NCBI GenBank assembly: GCA_026391975.1
Contig: JAPLDB010000066.1
Span: 1 to 39,502, forward strand
DNA: 39,502 bases
Direction of reading: 5' to 3'
DNA from: Bacteroidota bacterium
GTDB lineage: Bacteria; Bacteroidota; Bacteroidia; AKYH767-A; 2013-40CM-41-45
The translations under genes and the position numbers were made by a program. The first letter of the stretch is position 1; the number at the start of each line of letters is the position of its first letter. This document shows, piece after piece, positions 23,084 through 33,500 of the stretch. Below the pieces are notes generated by a model. That model searched no databases. It worked only from the letters and a program-made list of their open reading frames with translations, and was not told where the DNA came from.

Positions 23084-24184
23084 ATGATTACGAAAGAACA
23101 AGTTATAGAAGCATTAAGCAATGTGATCGAGCCTGATCTGGGCAAAGACCTCATCACCCTGAAAATGGTTGAGGACATTGCCGTGGATGGAATGAACGTT
23201 TCCTTCACCGTGGTATTAACCACTCCGGCATGTCCGATGAAGACGATGATTCACAATGCATGCGTCAATGCAATCATCCATTTTGTTGACAAGGACGCTA
23301 TTGTAATTGTAAACATGACAGCGCGTACAACCAGCGGCCGCGTAAAAGAAGACGTGCTATTACCTGAAGTAAAAAACATCATCGCAATCGCTTCCGGAAA
23401 AGGCGGTGTTGGCAAGTCAACTGTGGCAGCAAACCTTGCTGTGGCACTGGCAAAAAAAGGCGCAACAGTTGGATTGATTGACGCCGATATTTACGGACCC
23501 TCTCAACACATTATGTTTGGAGTTGAGCATGAACGTCTTTTTGTAAATGAGCGTGATGGAAAAACATTTATGATTCCCGTAGAAAAATACGGAGTAAAAG
23601 TTTTGTCAATAGGTTTTCTTGTTGATCCCGACCGTGCGATTCCCTGGCGGGGACCGATGGCATCAAAAGCATTGAAGCAATTATTCTCCGATGCAGAATG
23701 GGGAAAACTGGATTACCTCCTCATCGACCTTCCTCCGGGAACAGGAGATATTCACCTCACACTTGTTTCTGCTGTGCCTGTAACCGGAGCCGTAATCGTG
23801 AGCACTCCGCAACATGTAGCGCTGGCAGATGCACGCAAAGGAGTAAGCATGTTTATGCTGGATGCCATCAATGTACCCGTGCTCGGACTCATCGAGAATA
23901 TGGCATACTTCACTCCCGAGGAATTGCCAAACAATAAATATTACATCTTTGGAAAAGAAGGATGTAAAAAGCTTGCAGAAGAATTAAAGGTTCCTTTTCT
24001 TGGAGAAATTCCGCTCGTGCAAAGTATCCGCGAAGGTGGAGACACAGGAATTCCCGTTGCACTTGACGACAACACGATTGTATCAAATGCTTTTATGGAA
24101 GTAGCTGATCAGGTAGTACGACAGGTTTCGATACGGAATGCAACCAAACCGGCAACAAAGAAGGTTGAAGCAATGGCGCATTAA
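23084..24184 (+). CDS. Mrp/NBP35 family Fe-S cluster carrier ATPase
   Basis: The 366 residues comprise an N-terminal MIP18/DUF59 domain (1-90; VIEPDLGKDLITLKMV, TTPACPMK) and a deviant Walker A P-loop NTPase (ASGKGGVGKSTVAANLAVAL, near residue 107; LIDADIYGPSQHIMFG; LLIDLPPGTGDIHLTL). It is thought to carry and deliver Fe-S clusters in the cytoplasm (ApbC/Mrp). The C-terminal CxxC pair of classical ApbC is not obvious; only GKEGCKKLAEE carries a Cys there. The NifU-domain gene 100 bp downstream supports an Fe-S role. Confidence 0.93.
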   Translation: MITKEQVIEALSNVIEPDLGKDLITLKMVEDIAVDGMNVSFTVVLTTPACPMKTMIHNACVNAIIHFVDKDAIVIVNMTARTTSGRVKEDVLLPEVKNIIAIASGKGGVGKSTVAANLAVALAKKGATVGLIDADIYGPSQHIMFGVEHERLFVNERDGKTFMIPVEKYGVKVLSIGFLVDPDRAIPWRGPMASKALKQLFSDAEWGKLDYLLIDLPPGTGDIHLTLVSAVPVTGAVIVSTPQHVALADARKGVSMFMLDAINVPVLGLIENMAYFTPEELPNNKYYIFGKEGCKKLAEELKVPFLGEIPLVQSIREGGDTGIPVALDDNTIVSNAFMEVADQVVRQVSIRNATKPATKKVEAMAH

Positions 24185-24186
24185 TG

Positions 24187-24257
24187 TAATTAGTTGAATA
24201 GTTTAATAGTTGATTTGTATTTACGCAGCGACATCTAATCAACCACTCAACTAATTA
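24187..24257. repeat. Inverted repeat with TTAGTTGA/TCAACTAA modules between mrp and the NifU gene
   Basis: TAATTAGTTGA (24187-24197) and TCAACTAATTA (24247-24257) are perfect 11-bp inverted copies; CAACCACTCAACTAATTAACC then continues as short degenerate tandem units. Similar units recur at 24588-24616 (CAATCAACTAATCAACCC and following) after the NifU gene. It could be a weak terminator or simply low-complexity repeat. Confidence 0.45.
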
Positions 24258-24284
24258 ACCACTCAACCAATTACAATTTTATCG

Positions 24285-24554
24285 ATGAAAACCAATACCG
24301 AACCCAAATTACTATCCCGGATTGAAGAGGCACTCAATCAGCTGCGTCCTTATCTCGAGGCCGACAATGGCAACGTGAGTCTGGTTGAAGTAACGGAAGA
24401 CATGATCGTCAAACTCCGCTTTCATGGCGCCTGCCGCGGCTGCAGCATGAGCACAATGACATTGCGTGCAGGGATCGAACAAACAATTTTGCGGATGGTG
24501 CCAGAGATTAAATCAGTTGAAGCGATTGACCAGGAGGAAGATGAGTTGATATAG
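24285..24554 (+). CDS. NifU C-terminal domain (Nfu-type) Fe-S scaffold protein
   Basis: The 89-residue protein is a single Nfu domain: LNQLRPYLEADNGNVSLVEV, then RFHGACRGCSMSTMTLRAGIE with the CxxC pair that binds a bridging [4Fe-4S] cluster between two subunits. It delivers clusters to apo-proteins in the cytoplasm. The position right after the Mrp-like ATPase suggests a shared Fe-S maturation module. Confidence 0.93.
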   Translation: MKTNTEPKLLSRIEEALNQLRPYLEADNGNVSLVEVTEDMIVKLRFHGACRGCSMSTMTLRAGIEQTILRMVPEIKSVEAIDQEEDELI

Positions 24555-24626
24555 CATGAGACATTTATTGAACGGCTGCTTCCCAATCAACTAATCAACC
24601 CAATCACCTAATCAACAATTTTCAAT

Positions 24627-24634
24627 TAGTTTCG
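24627..24634 (+). promoter_or_regulatory. Probable -7 box for the ABC ATPase gene
   Basis: TAGTTTCG, one base off TAnnTTTG, ends 18 bases before the ATG at 24653. Confidence 0.35.
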
Positions 24635-24652
24635 CAGTCTCAAATAACCCCC

Positions 24653-25414
24653 ATGCCACAAGCCGTAATTACCGTCAAAGACCTAGTAAAACACTACACA
24701 GAAATAAAAGCCGTGAACGGCATCAGCTTCGAGGTTTTTGAAAATGAAATTTTCGGCTTGCTTGGTCCGAACGGCGCAGGAAAAACCACCACACTGGAGA
24801 TCATTGAAACGCTTCGCGAGAAAAGTTCCGGCGAAGTAATGGTGTATGGTTTGAATGTGGAGAAAGACAACAACGAAATAAAAAAAATAATTGGCGTACA
24901 GCTTCAGGCTGCCGGCTACTACCCTGCATTAACACTGAGCGAGTTGCTGGTTCTGTTTTCGGGTTTATACAACGTAAAAGTTGATACACATGAAATGCTG
25001 AAACTTGTCGGCCTTGAAGACAGAAGCAAATCCAAGTACAAGGAGCTTAGCGGAGGACAGAAACAGCGATTCAGCATCTGCACCACACTCATCAATAAAC
25101 CAAAGATTGTTTTTCTGGATGAACCCACAACAGGACTGGACCCGCAAGCCCGAAGAAACCTGTGGGAACTGATCAAACAGATCCGCGCACAGGGAACTAC
25201 AGTAGTCATCACCACACATTACATGGACGAAGCGGAAAACCTCTGCGACAGAGTAGCCATCATTGAGAAAGGAAAAATAATTGCACTTGATACCCCGGAC
25301 AAACTGATCGACGACCTCGTTGAAAAAGGATTTGAACGGAAGAAAAAAGTGAAAGACGCAAACCTCGAAGACGTTTTTCTCTCCCTCACAGGCCAGGAAT
25401 GGCGGGACGAGTAG
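24653..25414 (+). CDS. ABC transporter ATP-binding protein (ABC-2 type)
   Basis: The 253-residue nucleotide-binding subunit is complete: Walker A GPNGAGKTT, Q-loop at GVQLQAAGYYP, signature LSGGQKQR, Walker B VFLDEPTTGLDP and switch His in TTHYMDEAENLCDRV. The CcmA/DrrA-like sequence fits export of a drug, lipid or polysaccharide. The likely permease lies at 26326-27432 on the same strand, with a minus-strand glycosyltransferase gene between them. Substrate unknown. Confidence 0.93.
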   Translation: MPQAVITVKDLVKHYTEIKAVNGISFEVFENEIFGLLGPNGAGKTTTLEIIETLREKSSGEVMVYGLNVEKDNNEIKKIIGVQLQAAGYYPALTLSELLVLFSGLYNVKVDTHEMLKLVGLEDRSKSKYKELSGGQKQRFSICTTLINKPKIVFLDEPTTGLDPQARRNLWELIKQIRAQGTTVVITTHYMDEAENLCDRVAIIEKGKIIALDTPDKLIDDLVEKGFERKKKVKDANLEDVFLSLTGQEWRDE

Positions 25415-25444
25415 ATTAGAGAAAGTATCGGGTAAGTAGTATTA

Positions 25445-25519
25445 AGTACAAAGACAGCACCCAACGGGGTCTTTACTCAATACTAAAATCTCACATCTCA
25501 CTACTCACTACTTTGTACT
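25445..25519. repeat. Inverted repeat spanning the 3' ends of the ABC ATPase and glycosyltransferase genes
   Basis: AGTACAAAG (25445-25453) and CTTTGTACT (25511-25519) are perfect inverted copies; between them are TCTCACATCTCACTACTCAC-like units. The right arm supplies the last codons and stop of the convergent glycosyltransferase gene. Confidence 0.45.
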
Positions 25520-26265
25520 TTCTTCCTCGCCTTCCCGTATTTCATAAACGTATAATCAAAAGCATACTTCGCCAGAATAATTCCGGTGACACCGTCTTTC
25601 CATCCGCCCTTTCCGAAATACCATTTCAGAAATGAAGCAATTGAACTTAGCCACTGCTGAATCACAGACAAGCTTTTATTTTTCTTTAGCAGGGTTTCTG
25701 CCGAGAGCGTAGTATAGCGTTCCAGCTTCTCTTTAATTTCTTGTTTTGATTCAAAAGTATAATGGTGCAGCGCGCCTCCAAATACTGCAATGCTTTGATA
25801 TCCCGATGGCTCTTCATGTACAACAGGTGAGTTTTTAAAATTGCTTTTTCTTCTGTCAAACAGGCGCACAGGAAAATCAGGCGATACAACCGGGTAAAGC
25901 GCATGTATTTTTTTTCCAAGCACATACCAGTCTCGTTTCAACCGGTATGCATCTAAAAGCACTTCGCCATTTTTTAATTTATTTAATGACAAGATCAGTT
26001 CATCGTCGGGGATTTCGTCACTGTCTACCATTAATACCAGGTCGTGCATACAATTATCTACGGCAAAAGTCCGCTGGTTTTTAAAATTGTCAAATGCACG
26101 GAAAAGAAAACGGCAATTGTGTTTTTCGGCAATGGATTTTGTTGAATCGTGACTCCCCGAATCCACCACTAAAATTTCATCACATGTTTTTCCAAGCTGT
26201 GAAATAATTCTGTCGAGGTATTTTTCGCTGTTATAAGTAAGAATGAATGCCGATAACTGTTTCAT
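25501..26265 (-). CDS. Family 2 glycosyltransferase (WaaE/KdtX-like)
   Basis: Start at 26265 (MKQLSAFILTYNSEKYL) gives 254 residues; the longer frame needs a TTG start. The GT-A fold is shown by SAFILTYNSEKYLDRII, ILVVDSGSHDSTKSIAEKH, and the DxD region VLMVDSDEIPDDELI (Asp-Ser-Asp). HEEPSG and the KWYFGKGGWKDG stretch resemble WaaE-type lipopolysaccharide core transferases. It is cytosolic or membrane-associated and uses a nucleotide sugar. The final residues (VQSSE) and stop come from an intergenic repeat. It faces the ABC ATPase gene and lies between the two ABC subunits. Confidence 0.88.
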   Translation of the reverse strand: MKQLSAFILTYNSEKYLDRIISQLGKTCDEILVVDSGSHDSTKSIAEKHNCRFLFRAFDNFKNQRTFAVDNCMHDLVLMVDSDEIPDDELILSLNKLKNGEVLLDAYRLKRDWYVLGKKIHALYPVVSPDFPVRLFDRRKSNFKNSPVVHEEPSGYQSIAVFGGALHHYTFESKQEIKEKLERYTTLSAETLLKKNKSLSVIQQWLSSIASFLKWYFGKGGWKDGVTGIILAKYAFDYTFMKYGKARKKVQSSE

Positions 26266-26296
26266 TGCAGGCAAAGTAAGTACAACTTCTTTTATC

Positions 26297-26304
26297 TACT
26301 TTTG
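26297..26304 (+). promoter_or_regulatory. Probable -7 box for the ABC permease gene
   Basis: TACTTTTG matches TAnnTTTG exactly and ends 21 bases before the GTG start at 26326. Confidence 0.4.
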
Positions 26305-26325
26305 AAACCGTAAAAAACCAGCATT

Positions 26326-27432
26326 GTGAGCGACGAAAAAAAGTATAGCCAGTGGCGGGCCATGTTTGCCATTACAAGAGCGAGTCTGAGATCTATCACC
26401 CGAAGTCCCAGTGCCGTAGTATTCACGCTTGCTTTCCCCTTAATTTTTATTGTTGTCTTTGGTTTTATGGGCGGTGGCAGGTTCTCTGTCGATGTTGCAG
26501 TACGGGAAGGGTGTAATAAGGCTAACCCGATATACATGGCATTGCAGGGCATTGATGTCATCCGTCTTGATACGGCAGAAGGATCCGATAAACTGAATGC
26601 CGACCTTGAAAAAGGAAGAATTGATGCCAGCCTTCTTATCAAGGACAATGGAGTAGATGCCATGCCACGCTACAGTGTTTTTATTGAAACTACTTCTGCC
26701 TCGCCCGAGCGTGGAAATATTTTCAAGTCTGTGCTCAATAATATCTTTTATACTCTGAACGAAGCTTTGATGACGGATGTTCCTGCCATGGCCGAATTAA
26801 AGGAAACCCAGGTAAGTGTTAGACAATACAAAACGATCGATTTTATTCTGCCGGGCCAGCTTGGTTTCTCATTGCTAAGTACGGGTGTATTCGGAACAGC
26901 TTTTGTGTTTTTGAGTTTGCGCCAAACACTTGTGATCAAGCGGTTTTTCGCAACGCCAATCAAACGTCAATTCATAGTTATTGGTGAAGCACTCAGTCGG
27001 CTCATCTTTGCACTTATTGGAGCGTTGATCATTATACTAATTGGTCATTTTGCTTTTGGATTTACATTAATTTACGGTGTAACAACTGTTCTTAATATGC
27101 TTGTTCTTTCGGCACTGGGGCTCATTGTATTTATGGGCTTTGGGTTTGTTGTTTCGGGAATTGCCAAAAATGAAAATGCCGTTCCCCCCATTGCTAATAT
27201 CATCACACTCCCTCAATTTCTCCTCAGCGGAACTTTTTTCCCTATCACAGCATTTCCGGAGTGGCTGCAACCGATTTGTAAAGTATTGCCGCTTACTTAT
27301 CTGAATGATGCCATGCGCAAAGTGGCATTCGAAGGGATGAACCTGGTTGGGGTTAGCCATCAAATTTTAGTCGTTGGCATTTGGGGCGCAGTTATTTACA
27401 TGCTTGCCTTCAAATTTTTCAAATGGGAATAA
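26326..27432 (+). CDS. ABC-2 type transporter permease
   Basis: The 368-residue protein starts with GTG (no in-frame ATG keeps the N terminus). TM1 is near residues 25-47 (VVFTLAFPLIFIVVFGFMGG), followed by a large extracytoplasmic domain (48-175) and five hydrophobic segments (about 180-205, 220-250, 255-285, 290-310, 340-362). Conserved ABC-2 features are IDFILPGQLGFSLLS, QFLLSGTFFPITAFPEWLQ and LPLTYLNDAMRKV. It probably pairs with the ATPase at 24653-25414 to form an exporter. A separate promoter box fits its separation from that gene. Confidence 0.9.
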   Translation: MSDEKKYSQWRAMFAITRASLRSITRSPSAVVFTLAFPLIFIVVFGFMGGGRFSVDVAVREGCNKANPIYMALQGIDVIRLDTAEGSDKLNADLEKGRIDASLLIKDNGVDAMPRYSVFIETTSASPERGNIFKSVLNNIFYTLNEALMTDVPAMAELKETQVSVRQYKTIDFILPGQLGFSLLSTGVFGTAFVFLSLRQTLVIKRFFATPIKRQFIVIGEALSRLIFALIGALIIILIGHFAFGFTLIYGVTTVLNMLVLSALGLIVFMGFGFVVSGIAKNENAVPPIANIITLPQFLLSGTFFPITAFPEWLQPICKVLPLTYLNDAMRKVAFEGMNLVGVSHQILVVGIWGAVIYMLAFKFFKWE

Positions 27433-27564
27433 AAAAAGAGCTTTTTGAATGATTTGTACCTGCATGGTTTTTTGTTGTCTTACACACTGAAAATAACTAC
27501 CTTAGCCCTTGCAATTCACGCAACCTTTGACCATTTTCTTCGATAAAACCTTCACACAATTCAA

Positions 27565-30500
27565 ATGAGAAAAACCTTTATATTCGGACTTGTATTCCTG
27601 ATTTATTTGTTTGGAAATCCATCATTTGCCCAGCGCGGGAAAGATGGTGCAAAAACAATTTCATCGGCGGTAAACGTCAACGAATACACATCATTGACTT
27701 CGAATGCTAGTGCGGGCAGCACAACCATTTCAGTTGCAAACAGTTCCTTGAACAGCAATGGATATTTCTCCGGACCATTGGCGCCGGGAGACCTTGTTTT
27801 TATCATTCAGATGCAGGGAGTGACCATCAGCACGCCCAACGACAGCACCTACGGCAAAATCAATGCTTACAATAATTGTGGATATAACGAATTCGCCGAG
27901 GTATCAAGTGTTCCCAATTCAACTTCAATAAGTTTTGATTGTGGACTGCAGCATGCATATACAGCCGCTTGGAAAGTTCAGATTGTGAGGGTTCCCAGAT
28001 GGAGTTTGCTCACCATAAACAGTGGTGGCCAGATTAGCTGCCCGACATGGTCCGGAACATCCGGGGGTGTTGTTGCAGTGGAAGTTTTGGGCAACATTGT
28101 GATTAATTCCGGCGGAAGCATTAATGTAACCGGAAAAGGTTTTCGCGGAGGCGCCCTGGACAACCAGTCTCAATTCGGAACATATGATTATACCTGGAAT
28201 ACTGCCGTCTCCGGCGCCGAAAAAGGTGAAGGCGTTGGAGGTAATCAGGGCGACTATGATAATCTGACCGGAAGATTTGACAGAGGTGCTCCTGCAAATG
28301 GCGGTGGTGGTGGCAATGGACATACTGCCGGTGGTGGAGGTGGTGCGAATGCGGGCAACATCGTTACATGGAATGGCTATGGAATTCCCGATGTCTCTAC
28401 AGCATCATGGGCAAATGCCTGGAACCTTGAATGGAATGGCTTTGCCAGTAACAATAGTTCCGGCGGCGGGAGAGGCGGATACACGTATTCTTCTACTGAC
28501 AGAAATGCGCTGACCGAAGGCCCCGGCAATACAAATTGGGGAGGAGACTTCAGGCGCAACGTTGGAGGTTTGGGAGGTCGCCCGCTTGATTATTCAACAG
28601 GGAGATTATTTCTCGGTGGCGGTGGCGGCGCAGGAGATCAAAATCAAAATAAAGGTGGCGCTGGTGGTAGTGGCGGCGGGTTGATTTATGTGATGTCGTT
28701 TGCAAATGTTACCGGTGGAGGACAGGTGACTGCAAACGGAAATAATGGACAAAGCACACCTGTAAGAGGTACTGACGCTGCAGGAGGTGCCGGTGCGGGA
28801 GGAACCATCGTGATAAATTCAACCGGGACCATCTCCGGAATTACCCTCAACGCAAGCGGAGGAAATGGTGGTAACCAGATTATCAGAAATGCTTTTGAAC
28901 CTCTGGAAGCAGAGGGAACCGGCGGCGGTGGTGGTGGTGGATACATCTCAATCACCAATGGTAGTCCGGGCAGAACTGCAAATGGAGGAAATAACGGAAC
29001 AACTGACGCAGGCGGACTTCTGGAATTTCCACCGAACGGTGCAACAAAGGGCGCAACAGGCCTTCCTGCCCAAACGTTTAACAGTTATTATCTGACTGCT
29101 ATGGGTGATACAATTTGTCCAAACACAAATGCTACACTAACAGCGTCTATTGTTGGAACTCCGCCAACAGGCGTTACATACTATTGGTACACTTCAGCAA
29201 CGGGCGGAAATGCCGTTGGTACGGGTACAACTTATACTACACCGTCGATTGCAGTTTCTACCACATATTATGTAGAAATTTGTCCCGGCTTTTACAGGGT
29301 TCCTGTTCAGGTTTTTGTTACACCAACCCCCACTCCCACTTTTACGTTTACCAGCACTTGTCTGGGTGACGCTACAGTATTTACCAATACAACAACAGGG
29401 GGCGTTAACTTTGCCTGGAATTTCGGCGATGGGTTTTCATCAGGCCAGCAGAATCCCAGCCATACTTATGCAACAGCGGGTTCTTATGTTGTTTTATTTA
29501 CTGTAGCATTCGGAAACGGTTGTCTTGCAAATGCTTCCCAAACGGTAACAGTAGGAAATACACCACAGGTTAGTTTTACTTCTTCAGGCGCAACAACAGC
29601 TTGCGGATCCTTGACAGTAAATTTTATCAATAACACAACAGGCGGAGGTGCAAATACCTATAGCTGGAATTTCGGTGATGGATCCGGGGCATCGTCTCAG
29701 CAAAACCCCTCACATACATACTCAACACCAGGCACATTTACCGTTACCCTTCTTGCCACTTTAGGTAGCTGCAGTGATGCTGATTCAATTGTAAATTACA
29801 TCACAGTCAACCCAGCACCCAACGCCGGATTTACCGCGTCAAACGTATGTTTGGGAGATGTAATGAACTTCAATAACACATCAACAGGCGCAACGGGTTA
29901 TACCTGGAATTTTGGTGATGGCGGAACCTCAACGGGCGCCAACCCTTCGCATACCTATCTCACAGCAAATACATTTACGGTAACCCTGATTACAACCAAT
30001 GGCCCATGCGCAGATACTGTTGTGCAGAATGTTGTTGTCAATATTGCGCCACAGGTCAGTTTTGCTACTTCCGGTGCAACCACAGGATGTGCTCCTTTTG
30101 CCGTGACTTTCGTAAACAACACAACCGGTGGCGGCGCAAATACCTACAGCTGGAATTTCGGTGACGGCACTTCCGCATCATCTCAGCAAAACCCGTCACA
30201 CACATACATGACCCCGGGCACTTATACAGTTACACTTTCTGCAATACTTGGCTCATGCAGTGATGTTGATTCTATAATCTCATATATAACTGTGAACCCA
30301 TCTCCTGTTGCAGGTTTTTCTGCAACAACAGTTTGCCTGGGTGATACAACGGTATTTACGAATACTTCAACCGGTGGCGTAAGCTATGCATGGAACTTCG
30401 GCGATGGAAACACCTCTGTACAGTCGAATCCGCGCCATGTGTATTCCACTTCGGGATCATTTGTTGTTTTGCTTACTGTCGCCAATAGTTTCGGTTGCCT

Positions 30501-33500
30501 TGCAAACAGCACCCAAACAATTAACGTCAACAACAGCCCTCAGGTTAGCTTCACATCTTCGGGTGCAACCACAGGATGCGGTTCGCTCACCGTGAATTTT
30601 GTAAATAACACGACAGGCGGCGGCGGAAATTCATATACCTGGAATTTTGGAGATGGCACAGGAACCTCTTCCCAGACAAATCCTTCATACACTTACGCAA
30701 CTCCCGGTACATACACAGTAACACTTGCCGCAACACTCGGCAGTTGCAGTGACGCAGATTCAATAGTGAACTACATCACCGTGAATCCCTTTCCAATAGC
30801 AAGCTTCAGCGCTACGGCCGTTTGCCTGGGTGATCCAATAAACTTTAATAACCTCTCCACCGGCGCCACTAGCTATAGCTGGGATTTTGGTGATGGTACT
30901 GGCACATCCACTGCATTGAATCCCTCGTATACTTACGCTACAGCAAATACGTTCACGATTACAATGGTTGCTTCAAATGGACTCTGTACAGATACCGTTA
31001 CAGGGAGCATTTCCGTACTGCCGGCGCCACAGGTGAATTTCACTTCTTCAGGAGCAACCACAGGATGTGGCTCACTCACGGTAAATTTTGTAAACAATAC
31101 AACAGGCGGCGGCGGAAATTCCTATACCTGGAGTTTTGGTGATGGCACAGGAACTTCTTCCCAGTCAAATCCTTCATACACCTATTCAACTCCCGGTACA
31201 TACACCGTAACACTTGCTGCTACACTTGGCAGTTGCAGTGATGCTGATTCAATAGTGAATTACATCACCGTAAACCCTTCGCCAACAGCGGCCTTCAGCG
31301 CTTCCAATGTTTGCCTTGGCGATGTCATGAATTTCACGAACGCCTCAAGCGGAGCCACCGGTTATAGCTGGGATTTTGGCGATGGTTCAGGAACATCAAC
31401 TTCTGCAAGCCCATCTTACACCTATGCGACAGCAAACACTTTTACAGTTACACTGATCGCTAGTGATGGAACCTGTACCGATACAATTACACAAAGCGTT
31501 GTCGTGAACAATGCCCCGCAAGTCAGCTTCACTTCTACTGGAGCAACAACAGGATGTGGTACGCTCACTGTGAATTTTGTAAACAACACTACAGGCGGCG
31601 GCGGAAATTCCTACAACTGGAATTTTGGTGATGGCACTGGAACTTCTTCCCAGTCAAATCCATCATACACCTATTCAACACCCGGTACATACACCGTAAC
31701 ACTTGCCGCAATACTTGGCAGCTGCAGTGATGCTGATTCAATAGTGAATTACATTACCGTGAACCCCGCCCCAACAGCAAGCTTCAGCGCTTCCAGTGTT
31801 TGCCTTGGTGATGTCATGAATTTCACGAACGCCTCAAGTGGAGCCACCGGTTATAGCTGGGATTTTGGCGATGGTTCAGGAACATCAACTTCTGCAAGCC
31901 CATCTTATACCTATGCAACCGCAAATACTTTTACTGTAACACTGATCGCAACAGATGGGACCTGTTCCGATACCATTACACAAAACGTTGTCGTGAACAA
32001 TGCTCCACAGGTTAGCTTTACTTCTACCGGACCTACGACAGCTTGCGGCGCACTTACGGTGAACTTTGTAAATAACACAACGGGCGGCGGCGGAAACACA
32101 TATACATGGAATTTCGGCGACGGCACAGGAAGCTCTTCACAGCAAAACCCAACCTATACATATACAACACCGGGCACCTACACCGTTACCCTCGCAGCTT
32201 CCGTGGGTTCGTGCAGCGATGTTGATTCACTTGTAAACTATATTACAGTTACGCCTGGTCCGGTTGCAAGCTTTACTGCAGGAAGCGTTTGCCTTGGTGA
32301 AACAGTATATTTTGTCAATACCTCCACAGGTGCCACCTCGTATTTGTGGGATTTTGGAGATGGAACCGGAACATCTTCGCTTCTGAATCCAACACACGTT
32401 TACAATGTCGGTAACACCTTTACCATTACGCTGATCTCTACTGATGGAAATTGTTCAGACACCATTACACAAACTGTGACCGTGAATCCCGCACCGGTCG
32501 TGTTGTTCAGCGCAAGCGCCACTTCAGCATGTGATTCGCTCACAGTAACATTTACCAACAGTACAACAGGTGCTACAAGTTACAACTGGGATTTTGGAGA
32601 TGGATTTTTCTCCACCGATGTAAATCCTACCCACACATACAATGTTCCGGGAGTCTATTCAGTTACGCTGAATGGTATTTTAGGGATATGCATCTCTTCT
32701 CAGACATCCGTGAATATGATCTCCATTTATGAGACTCCTCAGGCTACGGTCTCTGCGTCGTCATTGTTTCTTTGTCCAAACGACTGTGTGAACTTTACAT
32801 CAACTTCAACCGGCTCTCCGGTTACCTGGACATGGAATTTTCCAGGAGCATCAACATCAATTTCATCTGCCGAAAACCCGCAGAATATTTGTTACCCGTC
32901 TGCCGGATCATTCAATGTTCTGCTAAGTGTTTCAAACGGAAATTGTTCCTCTTCTCAAGCGTTGTCAGGATACATTGTCGTGAACCCGTGTACATCACTC
33001 GTGGCGGGTTTTTATTCTAACGACACCGTTCTGTGTAAAGGCTCCTGCATCAACTTCACAAGCACATCTCAAAATGCGTCTTCATATCAGTGGTTGTTCC
33101 CGGGTGCATCGCCGTCTTCTTCAACACAGCCTAACCCGGGTAATATTTGCTATCCAATATCAGGCAACTATGATGTAACCTTGATCGTGTCTGATGGAAA
33201 TACATACGACACACTCACAATTACCAGCTTCATTCAGGTTGCTGCACCTCCTGTACCTCCGACCTTTACTCAAAATGGAGATACGCTTACCAGCTCTTCG
33301 GCAACAACCTACCAATGGTTTTACGGAAACTTTCAAATTTCCGGAGCAACCGACCAGACCTATATTGCATCTGCATCCGGAAACTATTATGTAGTCACCA
33401 CCGATGCAAATGGTTGTCAGGCAACATCGCAGCCGGCATGGGTTTCATTGATTGGAATAGATGAAGTAGATGGCGGAATTTTGATCAGCCTGTTCCCGAA

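Noticed and set aside
28686-28958. 90-codon proline-rich minus-strand frame
   Set aside because: Complement of the glycine-rich stretch of the PKD giant protein.
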